DNA from: an uncultured Erysipelotrichaceae bacterium
GTDB lineage: Bacteria; Bacillota_I; Bacilli_A; RFN20; CAG-288
NCBI GenBank assembly: GCA_902772915.1
Contig: CACYCE010000027.1
Location: 1 to 44,989, forward strand
Reading direction: 5' to 3'
Length of the DNA stretch: 44,989 nt
The notes below the pieces were generated by a model. It did not search any database. It worked only from the letters and a program-made list of their open reading frames with translations, and was not told the DNA's origin. Below are positions 17,028 to 26,958 of this stretch, in pieces. Position 1 is the first letter of the stretch, and every line of letters begins with the position of its first letter. A program made the translations under genes and the position numbers.

Positions 17028-18455
17028 ATGAATATGTTTTTCGCTAACGAGTCTGGAAGTGATTTCTGGGCTAGATTTCAAGATCCGTGGTATTTAGCTT
17101 TAGTTATTATCGCTTTAGTAACTATTGTTGCTTTAATCGTTTTAATTATCCTCTTTGTCAAATTTAGAGATAAGAGACTCGAGACTAGAACATTAACTAT
17201 TTATCTAGATGGTGGACAGTTCCAAGGGTCTAGTGAAGATTTAGTCTTCCACGCTAAATTAAATTCCGATATCGATATTTCGAGAATTAAGCCTGAAAAG
17301 CCTGGCTATAAATTCACAGGTTTCAATGTTTATAAAAAATATGTTTCTTCTACTATCACCGATGAAGGTATTACTAAATCGTTGGTCTCTTCAGAAGAAT
17401 TAGATGGTATGGGAAAAGATGTTATAACTATGCCTGACTACGATTTACACTTGGTCGCTAAATACGCACCTTTACCTATATTACCGGCGCAAGATTTAGA
17501 GGATATTGAATATTATCCCGACTTCTTAACGACCGAAGATTTGCTAGCGGATTTGAAGCATTTAAATTACGATAGAGAACATTTCCCAATCAAGATTAAT
17601 TTCCGCAAGACTAAAAGATTCCCAGATATGATTTTCATCTTTAAAGGGAAGACTTTATGTTCGATGTTGATGCCTTATAAATCATTGACTAAAGTTTATT
17701 TTAGAACTAATGAACCAGTAGAGAATAAATTGTTGTCTCCTTTCTATCACGATGAAGATATCAATGATTCTATGAACTGGTATTCCTTAATAGTCACTTA
17801 CACTACTAAGCCTTCTAGATTTATTAAATCTTTCGTCGATGCTTATAGAGAATGCGATGAAGATTTTGAAACTACCGAAGTTGAATTTGATTTAATCTTA
17901 GGCAGTCTATCTTCTACTTTCTCCGATCCTGTTTTAGATAGAGCTTTAGCGATTACTGAACAATATGAAAAAGATAGAGCTTTAGATAATCCTCCTTCCT
18001 ACGTCTTAGAAAGAAAGTTACCTTCTTCCGATCAAGAAGAGCACAATTTAGAGGAATTGTTAACAGAAGAAGAAAAGAAATTAGTCTTCTCAGATGCGCA
18101 AGAAGAAGAGATAGATGATGTTCAGGAGGAAGAAGAACCTGTCGGGGAAGTTGATAAGTTAGAAAAAGTTCCTCAACCTGTAAAAGAAGAACTTAAAGAA
18201 GAAGTCCCTCCTACTCCTATCTACGCTTCTTTAGATGATATGGAAGAAGAGGATAAGAACATAATAATTTCTGAATCCGAGGTTCAATTAATTGAATTAG
18301 AACACCACAACGGCCATTATATTCAACCTAAACGCAAAGGTCGTTTTATCAAGTGGGATAAGGCTTCAAAAGAGGAAAAACGTTTCTCAATCAAGACTTA
18401 TTATAAATATCATCAAGACGAAAAACCTCTTATTAATCTCAATCCTTCTAAATAA
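17028..18455 (+). CDS. Single-pass membrane protein of unknown function
   Basis: 475 residues. A membrane helix lies at about 18-45 (YLALVIIALVTIVALIVLII), with the bulk predicted in the cytoplasm because Lys/Arg follow it. Residues 58-150 resemble an InlB/Flg_new beta-grasp repeat (LDGGQFQGSS, KPGYKFTGFNVYKK). About 155-280 is an alpha-beta region with YdhG/DUF1801-like strands (INFRKTKRFPDMIFIFKGK). About 320-430 is a very acidic low-complexity linker, and a basic C-terminus follows (RKGRFIKWDKASKEEKR). I do not recognise the full protein. The acidic linker and basic tail suggest a tether or scaffold. It is monocistronic, with AGAGG before the start and a terminator behind, directly upstream of pnp. 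Confidence 0.7.
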   Translation: MNMFFANESGSDFWARFQDPWYLALVIIALVTIVALIVLIILFVKFRDKRLETRTLTIYLDGGQFQGSSEDLVFHAKLNSDIDISRIKPEKPGYKFTGFNVYKKYVSSTITDEGITKSLVSSEELDGMGKDVITMPDYDLHLVAKYAPLPILPAQDLEDIEYYPDFLTTEDLLADLKHLNYDREHFPIKINFRKTKRFPDMIFIFKGKTLCSMLMPYKSLTKVYFRTNEPVENKLLSPFYHDEDINDSMNWYSLIVTYTTKPSRFIKSFVDAYRECDEDFETTEVEFDLILGSLSSTFSDPVLDRALAITEQYEKDRALDNPPSYVLERKLPSSDQEEHNLEELLTEEEKKLVFSDAQEEEIDDVQEEEEPVGEVDKLEKVPQPVKEELKEEVPPTPIYASLDDMEEEDKNIIISESEVQLIELEHHNGHYIQPKRKGRFIKWDKASKEEKRFSIKTYYKYHQDEKPLINLNPSK

Positions 18456-18460
18456 TTATT

Positions 18461-18487
18461 CTGGGATATATCAATATCCCAGTTTTT
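18461..18487 (+). terminator. Terminator before pnp
   Basis: CTGGGATAT (18461-18469) pairs perfectly with ATATCCCAG (18474-18482), loop ATCA, followed by T5. Confidence 0.92.
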
Positions 18488-18553
18488 ATTTGTTCCAAAT
18501 AGCTTTTCTTATGATATTATATTTATTGTGAATTATTAAGAAAGGTTTTAAGA

Positions 18554-20776
18554 ATGAAACAAGTATTCGAAATGGATTTCTTCGGAAGACGCCTCGCGGT
18601 TGAGGTTGGAGAAATCGCTAAGCAAGCGGACGCTTCGGTTCTAGTCCGCTATAACGACACTGTCGTCTTATCCACTGCTGTTGGTGCTAGAGAACCTAAA
18701 GAAGGTGTAGACTTCTTCCCCCTTACTGTCAACTACGAAGAAAGACAATATGCGGCTGGTAAGATTCCTGGCTCTTTTAATAGAAGAGAAGGGAGACCTT
18801 CTTCTCACGCTATCTTATGCGCGAGATTGATCGATAGGCCTATTAGACCTATGTTCCCTGAAGGATTTGTCAACGAAGTTCAATTAGTTAATTACGTCAT
18901 GTCTTTTGATCCTGATTGCGATCCTGCCTTAGCGGCTATGTTAGGCTCCTCTTTAGCTTTAGGTATTTCCCCTATTCCTTTTGATGGACCTATAGCCGGA
19001 GTTAAAGTTGGTAGAGTTGATGGTAAATTCATCATCAATCCTTCCAAAGAAGAATTCGCTAAATCAGATTTGAATTTAACTGTCGCTGGTAATTATAAAG
19101 CTGTCAACATGGTTGAAGCTGGAGCGGCTGAATTATCTGAAGAAGTAATGCTAGATGCTATCATGTTCGGTCATGAAGCTATCAAGAAATTGATCGATTT
19201 CCAAAAGGAAGTTATTTCTGCAGTAGGTCAAGAGAAGTGGGTTGTTAATTTATTACATTTAGATGAAGATTTAGTTAATGAAATCACTCCTGTTTACAAA
19301 GATAGATTAGTTAAAGCAGTTTCTATCTTCGATAAATTGGAAAGACAACACGCTATTGAAGAAATCGAAAAAGAAGCCCACGATGCTTACGATTCTAAAG
19401 AATATGCTGACCAAAAGACTCACGATAAAGTCTTAAAGGAAGTTGATACCATCTGCGAGAAGTTCGTTCGTGATGAAGTAAGAAGATTAATCACTCAAGA
19501 TAAAGTTAGACCTGACGGCAGAAAGATCGATGAAATAAGACCCTTAGATGCTCAAGTTGATTTATTACCTAGAGCTCACGGTTCTGCTATGTTTACTAGA
19601 GGTCAAACTCAAGTTATCTCTACTTGTACTTTAGGTGCTTTATCCGATGCGCAAATCTTAGATGATTTAGATGTTCAACCTGATAAGACCTGGATGCATC
19701 ACTACAATTTCCCTCCTTTCTCCGTTGGTGAAATGGGTAGAATGGGCACTCCTGGAAGAAGAGAAATCGGTCATGGTGCTTTAGGTGAGAGAGCTCTTTC
19801 TTACGTCATTCCTTCTTTAGAAGAATTCCCTTATACCATTAGATGTGTGGCTGATGTAGTTGAATCTAACGGTTCTTCTTCTCAAGCGTCTATCTGCGCT
19901 TCTTGTATGGCCTTAATGTCTGCAGGTGTTCCTATTAAAGCTCCTGTTTCTGGTATCGCTATGGGTTTAATTTCTTCCGACCCTGATCATTTAGATGACG
20001 CTCACCCTTACACTGTCTTAACTGATATTCAAGGTTTAGAAGATCATTTAGGTGATATGGACTTCAAGTGCGCTGGTACTTCTAAAGGTATCACCGCCTT
20101 GCAAATGGATATCAAGATCAAAGGCATTACTAAAGAAGTTTTAGCTCAGGCCTTAAAACAAGCTCATAAAGCTAGAGCAGAAATCTTAGATGTCATGTTA
20201 AAGGCTATACCTGAACCTAGAAAAGAATTATCTCAATACGCTTTGAAGATGAAGAAATTCAATATCGAAGTCGACAAGATTAGAGAAGTCATCGGTTCTC
20301 AAGGTAAAGTTATCAATTCTATCATCGATGAATGTGAAGGTAAAGTTAAGATCGATATTAATGACGATGGTAGAGTTATCATCTACTCCGTCGAAAAGGA
20401 TATGATTGAAAAAGCTTATTCTATGATTCAATCTATCGTCAAAGTTCCTGAAGTCGGTGAAATCTACGAAGGTAAAGTCGTCAGAATCGAATCATACGGC
20501 GCCTTTATTAGACTCTATGGTGATACTGATGGTATGTGCCACATCTCCAAATTAGATTGGAAGAAAGTAGATAAAGTTGAAGATGTCGTTAAATTAGGTG
20601 ATATTGTCAAAGTTATCATCACTAACATTGATGAAAAGGGCAGAATCGATCTTTCTAGAAGAGATTTACTACCTAAACCTGAAGGTTATAAAGAAGAAAA
20701 TCCTCATCCTAGAAAATCTTTCGATAATAAGAAGCCTTCTTTCAAAGGTAATAAAAAACCTTCTAAGAAAGACTAA
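18554..20776 (+). CDS. pnp: Polyribonucleotide nucleotidyltransferase (PNPase)
   Basis: A 740-residue phosphorolytic 3'-5' exoribonuclease. The first RNase PH-like core spans about 10-220, a helical linker follows, and the second core spans about 320-550. That second core carries [13 protein letters not shown] and [20 protein letters not shown] (catalytic acidic residues). A KH domain ([12 protein letters not shown], about 570-620) and an S1 domain ([17 protein letters not shown], about 635-700) follow, then a basic Lys-rich tail. It degrades mRNA and can add 3' tails. An AAGAAAGG site precedes the start. rpsO, a frequent partner, is not adjacent. Confidence 0.97.
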   Translation: MKQVFEMDFFGRRLAVEVGEIAKQADASVLVRYNDTVVLSTAVGAREPKEGVDFFPLTVNYEERQYAAGKIPGSFNRREGRPSSHAILCARLIDRPIRPMFPEGFVNEVQLVNYVMSFDPDCDPALAAMLGSSLALGISPIPFDGPIAGVKVGRVDGKFIINPSKEEFAKSDLNLTVAGNYKAVNMVEAGAAELSEEVMLDAIMFGHEAIKKLIDFQKEVISAVGQEKWVVNLLHLDEDLVNEITPVYKDRLVKAVSIFDKLERQHAIEEIEKEAHDAYDSKEYADQKTHDKVLKEVDTICEKFVRDEVRRLITQDKVRPDGRKIDEIRPLDAQVDLLPRAHGSAMFTRGQTQVISTCTLGALSDAQILDDLDVQPDKTWMHHYNFPPFSVGEMGRMGTPGRREIGHGALGERALSYVIPSLEEFPYTIRCVADVVESNGSSSQASICASCMALMSAGVPIKAPVSGIAMGLISSDPDHLDDAHPYTVLTDIQGLEDHLGDMDFKCAGTSKGITALQMDIKIKGITKEVLAQALKQAHKARAEILDVMLKAIPEPRKELSQYALKMKKFNIEVDKIREVIGSQGKVINSIIDECEGKVKIDINDDGRVIIYSVEKDMIEKAYSMIQSIVKVPEVGEIYEGKVVRIESYGAFIRLYGDTDGMCHISKLDWKKVDKVEDVVKLGDIVKVIITNIDEKGRIDLSRRDLLPKPEGYKEENPHPRKSFDNKKPSFKGNKKPSKKD

Positions 20777-20788
20777 ATGAATCTATAT

Positions 20789-20820
20789 GGGTTAGATATT
20801 AAAGTGTCTAGCCCTTTTTT
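20789..20820 (+). terminator. pnp terminator
   Basis: GGGTTAGATA (20789-20798) pairs, with G-T wobbles, with TGTCTAGCCC (20804-20813), followed by T6. Confidence 0.85.
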
Positions 20821-20851
20821 ATAGACTTAGTAAGTAAGTTAAGCAATAATT

Positions 20852-20860
20852 TGATAATAT
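20852..20860 (+). promoter_or_regulatory. Extended -10 promoter of the coaX operon, probable leaderless start
   Basis: TG-A-TAATAT (20852-20860) ends nine bases before the ATG at 20870; there is no Shine-Dalgarno sequence. Confidence 0.45.
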
Positions 20861-20869
20861 ATTATTGTT

Positions 20870-21187
20870 ATGGATGAATATGAATTTGAAAAGCATAATC
20901 TATCTGTCTTAGAAGAAGATATTGATATAACTAAAGCTATGTTCTATTTAGATGGGAACATGGTCTTATGTGCTAAAGTTGATAGAAGATTGCACTTTTT
21001 TAAAAAGAAAGGTGACAATATATATGTCATCTCTTCTACCTTGAAGGTCAATCTCAGTAGAGATGAATTTAAAAAACTCTATAGGGATACTTTATTTTAT
21101 CTAGTAAACGAGGAAGAAAATTCTTACGATCCTAAAAAAGATGAAGAATATTATTCTTGGGTAGAAAGGAACGATTTAGGTTTATGA
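20870..21187 (+). CDS. Small acidic protein of unknown function, first gene of the coaX operon
   Basis: 105 residues, soluble, with a predicted beta-rich centre (AMFYLDGNMVLCAKVDRRLH, FFKKKGDNIYVIS) and acidic ends. No family is recognised. Its stop codon overlaps the coaX start as ATGA, so expression is coupled to pantothenate kinase. It lacks a ribosome-binding site but has an extended -10 box directly upstream. Its position as leader of a seven-gene run suggests a conserved housekeeping role, but nothing in the sequence defines it. Confidence 0.75.
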   Translation: MDEYEFEKHNLSVLEEDIDITKAMFYLDGNMVLCAKVDRRLHFFKKKGDNIYVISSTLKVNLSRDEFKKLYRDTLFYLVNEEENSYDPKKDEEYYSWVERNDLGL

Positions 21188-21969
21188 AATATGTGTTAGT
21201 AGATATAGGGAATACATCTTACGGTATCTTCTATCTCGATAAAGATAATAAAGAACACTTTACTCGCTCTTTTTCTAATCTCGAATTAGAGAGAAATATG
21301 AGGAATCTACTAGGTTATCTTTCTGGTAATGAGATTACTTTTTATATTTCTTCAGTGAGTGAAACTAGAACTAAATTGTTTTGCAACAGGTTGATAGATT
21401 ATAGAAATATCCATATTAAAGTAATCTCTAATTTAGATTATATTGGTGAAATTAATATGACTGGATACGCTGTCCCTAATTTAGAAATATTAGGTACAGA
21501 TATGCTATTTGATATCATCGGCTCTGAGCCTTCTACTTTTATAGTAGATTATGGTACCGCTTCTAAATTAATGCCTATAAATAAGGATAAAGTTTTCTTA
21601 GGAGGTATGGTTGGCCCTGGCTTATCTACATTGAATAAATCGTTATTTACCTCCACCGAAAAATTAGGAGACTATCTAGTCTCTTTACCTCCTTCTTATG
21701 TTAATTATTCAACTATGGATGCTATTAATGCTTCGACAACTTTTGGAGAAGCCTTTAAAGTTATAGGTCTATTTAATAAATTAAAAGAAGATTTGAAAGA
21801 GCCTGATATGAAGATGGTTGTTACAGGAGGAGATGGTGAAATTATTTCTTCAGCTATGAAGATTCTAGGTTTTAGTGATTTTGTTTACGATCCGTTAGTA
21901 ATCTTTAGAGGTATGGCTAAAATTCTCCATGTATATACTCAATATTTCGGTTTAGAGAAAGGGAATTAA
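21184..21969 (+). CDS. coaX: Type III pantothenate kinase
   Basis: A 261-residue ASKHA-fold enzyme that phosphorylates pantothenate in the first step of coenzyme A synthesis. The N-terminal phosphate loop is VDIGNTSYG (residues 5-13). LGTDMLFDI matches the G-x-D-R/x motif with Met replacing the common Arg. VDYGTASKLMPI and LGGMVGPGLSTLN match the third and fourth signatures. I chose ATG 21184, which overlaps the previous stop, rather than TTG 21157, because MKYVLVDIGNT is the canonical N-terminus. Type III kinases usually need a monovalent cation and are not feedback-inhibited by CoA. Confidence 0.92.
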   Translation: MKYVLVDIGNTSYGIFYLDKDNKEHFTRSFSNLELERNMRNLLGYLSGNEITFYISSVSETRTKLFCNRLIDYRNIHIKVISNLDYIGEINMTGYAVPNLEILGTDMLFDIIGSEPSTFIVDYGTASKLMPINKDKVFLGGMVGPGLSTLNKSLFTSTEKLGDYLVSLPPSYVNYSTMDAINASTTFGEAFKVIGLFNKLKEDLKEPDMKMVVTGGDGEIISSAMKILGFSDFVYDPLVIFRGMAKILHVYTQYFGLEKGN

Positions 21970-21971
21970 TT

Positions 21972-23345
21972 ATGAGCAAATTAGATTATAAAAAAGAAGC
22001 TGAAAAATATGAAAAAGAAGCTTTAGAAGAATTGAAAGGTTTAGTAAGTATCAATTCTATTTATGATGAATCTACTTCTTCAAAAGAAAATCCTTTTGGT
22101 ATAGGAGTTAGAAAAGCTTTGGATTACGTTGGTAATCTAGGTGAAAGATTAGGGTTTAAGTGGGATAAATGTGACCACTATTGCTCGGAATTATCTTTTG
22201 GGGAAGGTGATAAGATTATAGATATTTACGCTCATGTGGATGTCGTCCCTGTTTCTCCTAACTGGAAGAGCGACCCTTTTACTCCTACTATTATTGATAA
22301 TGTCATGTACGCTAGAGGGAGCTCTGATGATAAAGGCCCTGGTATTGCCTCTTTATACGGAGCTAAGATTTGTTTAGATAACAAGTTGTTAGAAGGAGTT
22401 AAATTGAGAGTTATCTTTGGAGGAAATGAAGAAAGTGGTTCACTCTGCTTAGAGCATTACTTTAACAAGATGCATAAAGGATATCCTACTTACGGATTTT
22501 CTCCCGACGCTAATTATCCTTTAATCTACGGCGAAAAGGGAATATACGGTTATGTCGCTAAATATAAATTAGAAGATTCTAGAATTCCTGCTTTTAAATT
22601 TGGGGAAGCGACTAATATCGTTTTAGATGAAACCAGTTTAACTTTAAATGATGAATCTATCCCTAGTGCTTTAGAAAATTATTTAAAAGAATATCCTGAA
22701 ATTAAAGGTGATTATAACAATGGTGTCTTACATTTTAAAGGACAAGCCGTCCATGGCTCTGCCCCGTGGGGAGGAGTAAATGCCGGTTTGCATTTACTTA
22801 ATTTCTTAGGTAAAGTTTATAATCACAACGAATTATGTGAACTCTTTAATAATTACAGAGTAGGAGACGGTAAAGCTTTTGGAGGTGATTTCTCCTCTGA
22901 ATATTTCTCTTCAACTTCTTATTGCGCAGGTATAATTTCTTACGATGGAAAGGAAATAGATATTGTAATAAACTGCAGAATTCCTGAGAATATCAAGATT
23001 GAAGAAGTTCTTAAAGTTGTTCAAGAGAAGACTAAACCTGATTCTATTGATTATAAAGGTGGATCAGAAGGCTTATTATTTGATCCTAAAAGTGAATTTA
23101 TTCAAACTCTACTTAGAGTCTATCAAGAGGAAAGTGGAGATTATGAAAGTAAACCTCTAACTATAGGTGGAGGAACTTATTCTCGCGAGACTAAAAATAC
23201 TGTCGCTTTTGGTATGGAATTCCCTGGAGTTGACACTTTGATGCATCAAGATGGCGAATTCTTGCGCTTAGATGATTTTAATAAATCTATTGCTATTTAC
23301 GCTCACGCGATAGCTGAATTGGCTTGCTTAGCTAGAAAGAAATAA
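21972..23345 (+). CDS. pepV: M20 dipeptidase, PepV-like
   Basis: A 457-residue zinc dipeptidase of the M20A family. Metal-site signatures are IYAHVDVVP (His and Asp), ARGSSDDKGP (bridging Asp) and GGNEESG (catalytic and ligand Glu). HGSAPWGGVNAG marks the lid domain and the late TLMHQDGEFLR provides the final His. It hydrolyses dipeptides in the cytoplasm, completing peptide breakdown begun by PepF-type enzymes. It follows coaX after two bases and is followed by trmB after one base. Confidence 0.92.
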   Translation: MSKLDYKKEAEKYEKEALEELKGLVSINSIYDESTSSKENPFGIGVRKALDYVGNLGERLGFKWDKCDHYCSELSFGEGDKIIDIYAHVDVVPVSPNWKSDPFTPTIIDNVMYARGSSDDKGPGIASLYGAKICLDNKLLEGVKLRVIFGGNEESGSLCLEHYFNKMHKGYPTYGFSPDANYPLIYGEKGIYGYVAKYKLEDSRIPAFKFGEATNIVLDETSLTLNDESIPSALENYLKEYPEIKGDYNNGVLHFKGQAVHGSAPWGGVNAGLHLLNFLGKVYNHNELCELFNNYRVGDGKAFGGDFSSEYFSSTSYCAGIISYDGKEIDIVINCRIPENIKIEEVLKVVQEKTKPDSIDYKGGSEGLLFDPKSEFIQTLLRVYQEESGDYESKPLTIGGGTYSRETKNTVAFGMEFPGVDTLMHQDGEFLRLDDFNKSIAIYAHAIAELACLARKK

Positions 23346-23346
23346 G

Positions 23347-23967
23347 ATGAGATTAAGAAAGAAACCCTGGGCTGACCAATTAGTCGCTTCTAATAGAGAC
23401 ATCGGTTTGAATTTAGATGATGTAGATTCTTTACCTACTTTCAATTGCTTAGAAATAGGTTCAGGATGTGGACTCTTTTTAATAAATATGGCTAAAAAGA
23501 ACCCTACTTCTAATTTCTTGGGAGTTGAAGTAGCATACAACGCTTTCTCTTTAGCGATTAAAAAATATGTAAACACTGAAGATAAGCCCTCTAATTTACA
23601 TTTCATCAATGCTCCTTTTGAAAAAATTTACCCGTATATTGAAAAGGAATCTTTAGATTATATCTTCTTGAATTTCTCTGACCCTTGGCCTAAGAAAAGA
23701 CATAACAAAAGAAGGTTGACTTATCCTACTAATTTAGAGTTATATTACTCACTTTTAAAAAAAGGTGGGAAAGTCTTATTTAAAACTGATAATGATGTTC
23801 TCTACGAAGATTCTAAAGAATATTTCAAAGAATTTAGTAAATTTGAATATATCTTTATAGATGATTATAAAGTCGAAGAAAATCTTTTTGATGAAATTAC
23901 TGAATACGAATCAAAATTCAGATCTAAAGGTCAAAGTATTCACCGTATTGAAGGAGTGAAAAGATAA
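23347..23967 (+). CDS. trmB: tRNA (guanine-N7-)-methyltransferase
   Basis: A 206-residue SAM-dependent enzyme that makes m7G at position 46 of tRNA. LEIGSGCGLFLINMA is the SAM-binding motif I. NFSDPWPKKRHNKRRL is the diagnostic TrmB signature, and TEYESKFRSKGQSIHRI is the conserved C-terminal motif. The N-terminal MRLRKKPWADQL is also typical. It sits in the compact coaX operon with single-base spacing on both sides. Confidence 0.95.
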   Translation: MRLRKKPWADQLVASNRDIGLNLDDVDSLPTFNCLEIGSGCGLFLINMAKKNPTSNFLGVEVAYNAFSLAIKKYVNTEDKPSNLHFINAPFEKIYPYIEKESLDYIFLNFSDPWPKKRHNKRRLTYPTNLELYYSLLKKGGKVLFKTDNDVLYEDSKEYFKEFSKFEYIFIDDYKVEENLFDEITEYESKFRSKGQSIHRIEGVKR

Positions 23968-24540
23968 ATGGAAAATAAGTTATATCAAGCTTATCTCTAT
24001 TTTAATTACCCCGCCTTTAACGATATCTTAATTTTAGTCATTAACAATGAATTAACACCTAATAGAGTAGTATCAAAAGGTGACTTTATTGGACTGTATT
24101 ACAACGATGAATTAATAGGTGTCAACATTTTAAATTCCAATCAATATTTGAAATTGAGATTAGGAGGCTTAATTCACAATCCTAATAAACCTTTATCAGA
24201 TTTAATAAGCGATTTAGTAAAGAATTATTTAGATGAGAATATAGAATTAGCTTCTTCTCCGGTATTATTAGGTAAAGTTGTTAATATCGAGAATGATTCT
24301 TATCAAATTCAATTAGATAAAGGCAGTGTATATAAATGTGGAATTATTGAAAAGACTGATTTAGAAGTAAATGACTTAGTTCTAATTAGCCCTTCTTATA
24401 CGCGTTTAGAAAACGGCAATTTAGCATCTTCTTATCTAAAAAAAGATGAGAAATATTTGATAATTGGACAAGAGGAAGGAGATATTGACGATATTCTTTT
24501 AGGTGTTGAGACTTATACTTTATCTAGCAAGAAGAAATAG
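23968..24540 (+). CDS. YtpR-like protein (DUF4479 plus tRNA-binding domain)
   Basis: A 190-residue protein that starts one base after trmB. The N-terminal half (about 1-95) resembles DUF4479 of YtpR: ILILVINN, GDFIGLYYNDELIGVNILN, and a helical end. The C-terminal half (VLLGKVVNIENDSYQIQLDKG, LEVNDLVLISPSYTRLENG) follows the OB-fold tRNA-binding domain pattern, but it is divergent and lacks the usual HPNADHL stretch. A role in RNA binding is inferred. The trmB neighbour is consistent with that. Confidence 0.6.
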   Translation: MENKLYQAYLYFNYPAFNDILILVINNELTPNRVVSKGDFIGLYYNDELIGVNILNSNQYLKLRLGGLIHNPNKPLSDLISDLVKNYLDENIELASSPVLLGKVVNIENDSYQIQLDKGSVYKCGIIEKTDLEVNDLVLISPSYTRLENGNLASSYLKKDEKYLIIGQEEGDIDDILLGVETYTLSSKKK

Positions 24541-24542
24541 TT

Positions 24543-26921
24543 ATGAGAAGAATAAGTCTTTCTGTCCACACTCTAGTCGATTTGATCTTAAGAAAGGGAA
24601 GTATCGATAATCGAGTCTTCAATAATTTGACCATGGAAGAAGGTACCCGTCTGCACAAGTGGTATCAATCTCAACAAGAATCTTCTTACTATCCTGAATA
24701 TTATTTAAAATACGATTTTACTATAGATCATTTTATTTTAAGCATGGAAGGAAGAGCTGATGGAGTGATCATCTTACCTGATGACAACATTACAATCGAT
24801 GAAATAAAGACTACTAATGCTGATATAAAAGAATTCTACGAGTCCCAAAAAGAGTGGCATCTAGGTCAAGCGCAATTCTACGCTTACATGTATATGGTTA
24901 ACCACAATTTAGATACTATTAAAGTTCAATTAACTTACATCTCTCAAGAGGATAAAAGAAAGATTGAACAATACCTTTTTATCTACACTAAACAAGAATT
25001 AGAAGATATTATTTACGATTATTTAAACAGGTATCTATATTATTTAAAAGTCGTTGAAGAAATGAAAAGTGAGAGGCAAATTTCGATTAAATCATTGGAA
25101 TTCCCTTATTCTACTTTAAGAGAAGGTCAGCAGAAGTTAATGGATTTTGTCGATGAAGCAATTTCAACTAGGCAAATAGGTTTTTGCGAAGCTAAAACAG
25201 GTATAGGTAAAACTATTTCTACTTTGTATCCTTCTATTAAGAAGTTGGAAAGTGAAAACTTAGAAAAGATTTTTTATTTAACTAGTAAGAACTCTATTAA
25301 AGAAGTTGTATTTAACACCATGCGTTTAATTGGAGCTAGAGGAGGGAAATTAAAAACTGTCATTCTAACTTCTAAAGAACACATCTGCCCTAATTCTAGT
25401 GGAAAAAGACATTGTAATCCTGATGAATGTCCTTTTGCTAAAGATTATTATTCCAAAGCTCAAGATATCATTATCCAAGCTTATAAAGAGCAAGATTTAT
25501 TCAGGGAAGATGATATTCTTAAATATGCTTTAGCTAATGATATATGTCCTTTTGAATTGCAATTAGACATGCTTAATTACGCCGATGTAATTGTAGGAGA
25601 TTACAATTACTTATTTGATCCCACAGCTAAGTTAGCCCGCTTTTTTGAATCTTATTCAATCAATCCTTTTATTCTATTGATAGATGAAGCGCATAATTTA
25701 CCTGATCGAGTTAGAGCCATGTTCTCTAGCGAAATATCGATTTTTGATTGTGAATATGTCCTTAAAGCTCTTTTAAAAGAAAAAGGCAAGAAAGTATCTA
25801 AAGTCTATGATGATATTGCTAGATTAGAATCGTTTATTAAGAAACAAAAAAAGGTAGTGAATTCCACTGAATTTATAGAAATTGAAGAAGCTAACCAAGT
25901 TCCTGACGAAATGATAGATATTTTAAATGAATTCATCGCTGATTCAAGAAAGTATATGAAAAAGAAAAAGAAACTATCCGATGCTTTCTTAGATTTCTAC
26001 TACTTAGCTCAACAATTTTTAGCTTTACCAATTGCAGATAAGCGTTGGGCTTATTATTTTACTTTTGATAGTGAGGCGGAGAATTGTCTTTCTTTTTCGA
26101 TTTCTTGTTTAGATTCTAGACCTTTAATTAAACAAGGCTATGAAGCTTTCCAAGGTGGTGTGTGCTTTTCAGCGACGTTAACTCCTAAAGATTATTTCAT
26201 CGATATCTTAGGAGGAGATAAGGATAGTTTATCTTTATATCTACCTTCGCCTTTTGAAGAAAAGAATCTTTTAGTAATGGTTAATCCTTTTATCTCCACT
26301 AAATATAAAGATAGAGATTCATCCATTGAAAAGATAGTATCTAATATCGATGCATTAATCTCAGGTAAAGTAGGTAATTATTTCATCTTTTTCCCTTCTT
26401 TTGAATATATGAATAAAGTCATTCCTTATTTTATTGATAGGGAAGATATTGATGTTTTTTATCAAAATAACAATATGAAAGAAGAAGAGAGAAAAGCTTT
26501 CTTAGAGAGATTTCACGCTAATCCTAAATTCACTACTTTAGGTTTTATAGTTTTAGGAGGAATCTTTTCTGAAGGTATAGATTTAGTTGATGATAGATTG
26601 ATTGGTGCGGTTATTGTTTCTGTAGGTTTACCTAAAATTAATTACATATCTTCTAAGATGCAGAAATATTTTGCTGAAGATGCTCCGGATATAGGCTATG
26701 CTTACGCTTATACTTACCCGGGAATTAATAGAGTATTCCAGGCGGCAGGAAGAGTAATTAGAAGTGAAGAAGATAGAGGTGTAATACTTTATATCGATAC
26801 TCGTTATTCATATAAAATCTACAAAAATAATTTAGAATCGATGTATTCATCAATTAAACAAGTAGGAAGTGCTTTATCAATTTACGATGAAGTTAATAAA
26901 TTTTGGAAAAATAAGGACTAA
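24543..26921 (+). CDS. PD-(D/E)XK nuclease fused to a DinG/XPD-like Fe-S helicase
   Basis: A 792-residue protein. Residues 1-170 form a Cas4/RecB-like nuclease domain with EGTRLHKWY, MEGRADGVI, IDEIKTT (the D...ExK core) and GQAQFYAYMY. Residues from about 200 form an SF2 helicase: CEAKTGIGKTISTLYP (Walker A, about 213), LLIDEAHNLPDRV (DEAH, about 379), FSATLTPKDYF and AAGRVIRSEEDRG. Four Cys (HICPN, RHCNPDEC and DICPFE, about 280-332) lie where XPD-family helicases hold a 4Fe-4S cluster. It probably unwinds and cuts 5'-flap or damaged DNA. It is followed by lepA 37 bases on. Confidence 0.88.
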   Translation: MRRISLSVHTLVDLILRKGSIDNRVFNNLTMEEGTRLHKWYQSQQESSYYPEYYLKYDFTIDHFILSMEGRADGVIILPDDNITIDEIKTTNADIKEFYESQKEWHLGQAQFYAYMYMVNHNLDTIKVQLTYISQEDKRKIEQYLFIYTKQELEDIIYDYLNRYLYYLKVVEEMKSERQISIKSLEFPYSTLREGQQKLMDFVDEAISTRQIGFCEAKTGIGKTISTLYPSIKKLESENLEKIFYLTSKNSIKEVVFNTMRLIGARGGKLKTVILTSKEHICPNSSGKRHCNPDECPFAKDYYSKAQDIIIQAYKEQDLFREDDILKYALANDICPFELQLDMLNYADVIVGDYNYLFDPTAKLARFFESYSINPFILLIDEAHNLPDRVRAMFSSEISIFDCEYVLKALLKEKGKKVSKVYDDIARLESFIKKQKKVVNSTEFIEIEEANQVPDEMIDILNEFIADSRKYMKKKKKLSDAFLDFYYLAQQFLALPIADKRWAYYFTFDSEAENCLSFSISCLDSRPLIKQGYEAFQGGVCFSATLTPKDYFIDILGGDKDSLSLYLPSPFEEKNLLVMVNPFISTKYKDRDSSIEKIVSNIDALISGKVGNYFIFFPSFEYMNKVIPYFIDREDIDVFYQNNNMKEEERKAFLERFHANPKFTTLGFIVLGGIFSEGIDLVDDRLIGAVIVSVGLPKINYISSKMQKYFAEDAPDIGYAYAYTYPGINRVFQAAGRVIRSEEDRGVILYIDTRYSYKIYKNNLESMYSSIKQVGSALSIYDEVNKFWKNKD

Positions 26922-26958
26922 TTATATATACTATTAAAGTTAAGAAAGGAGAGAGCAA

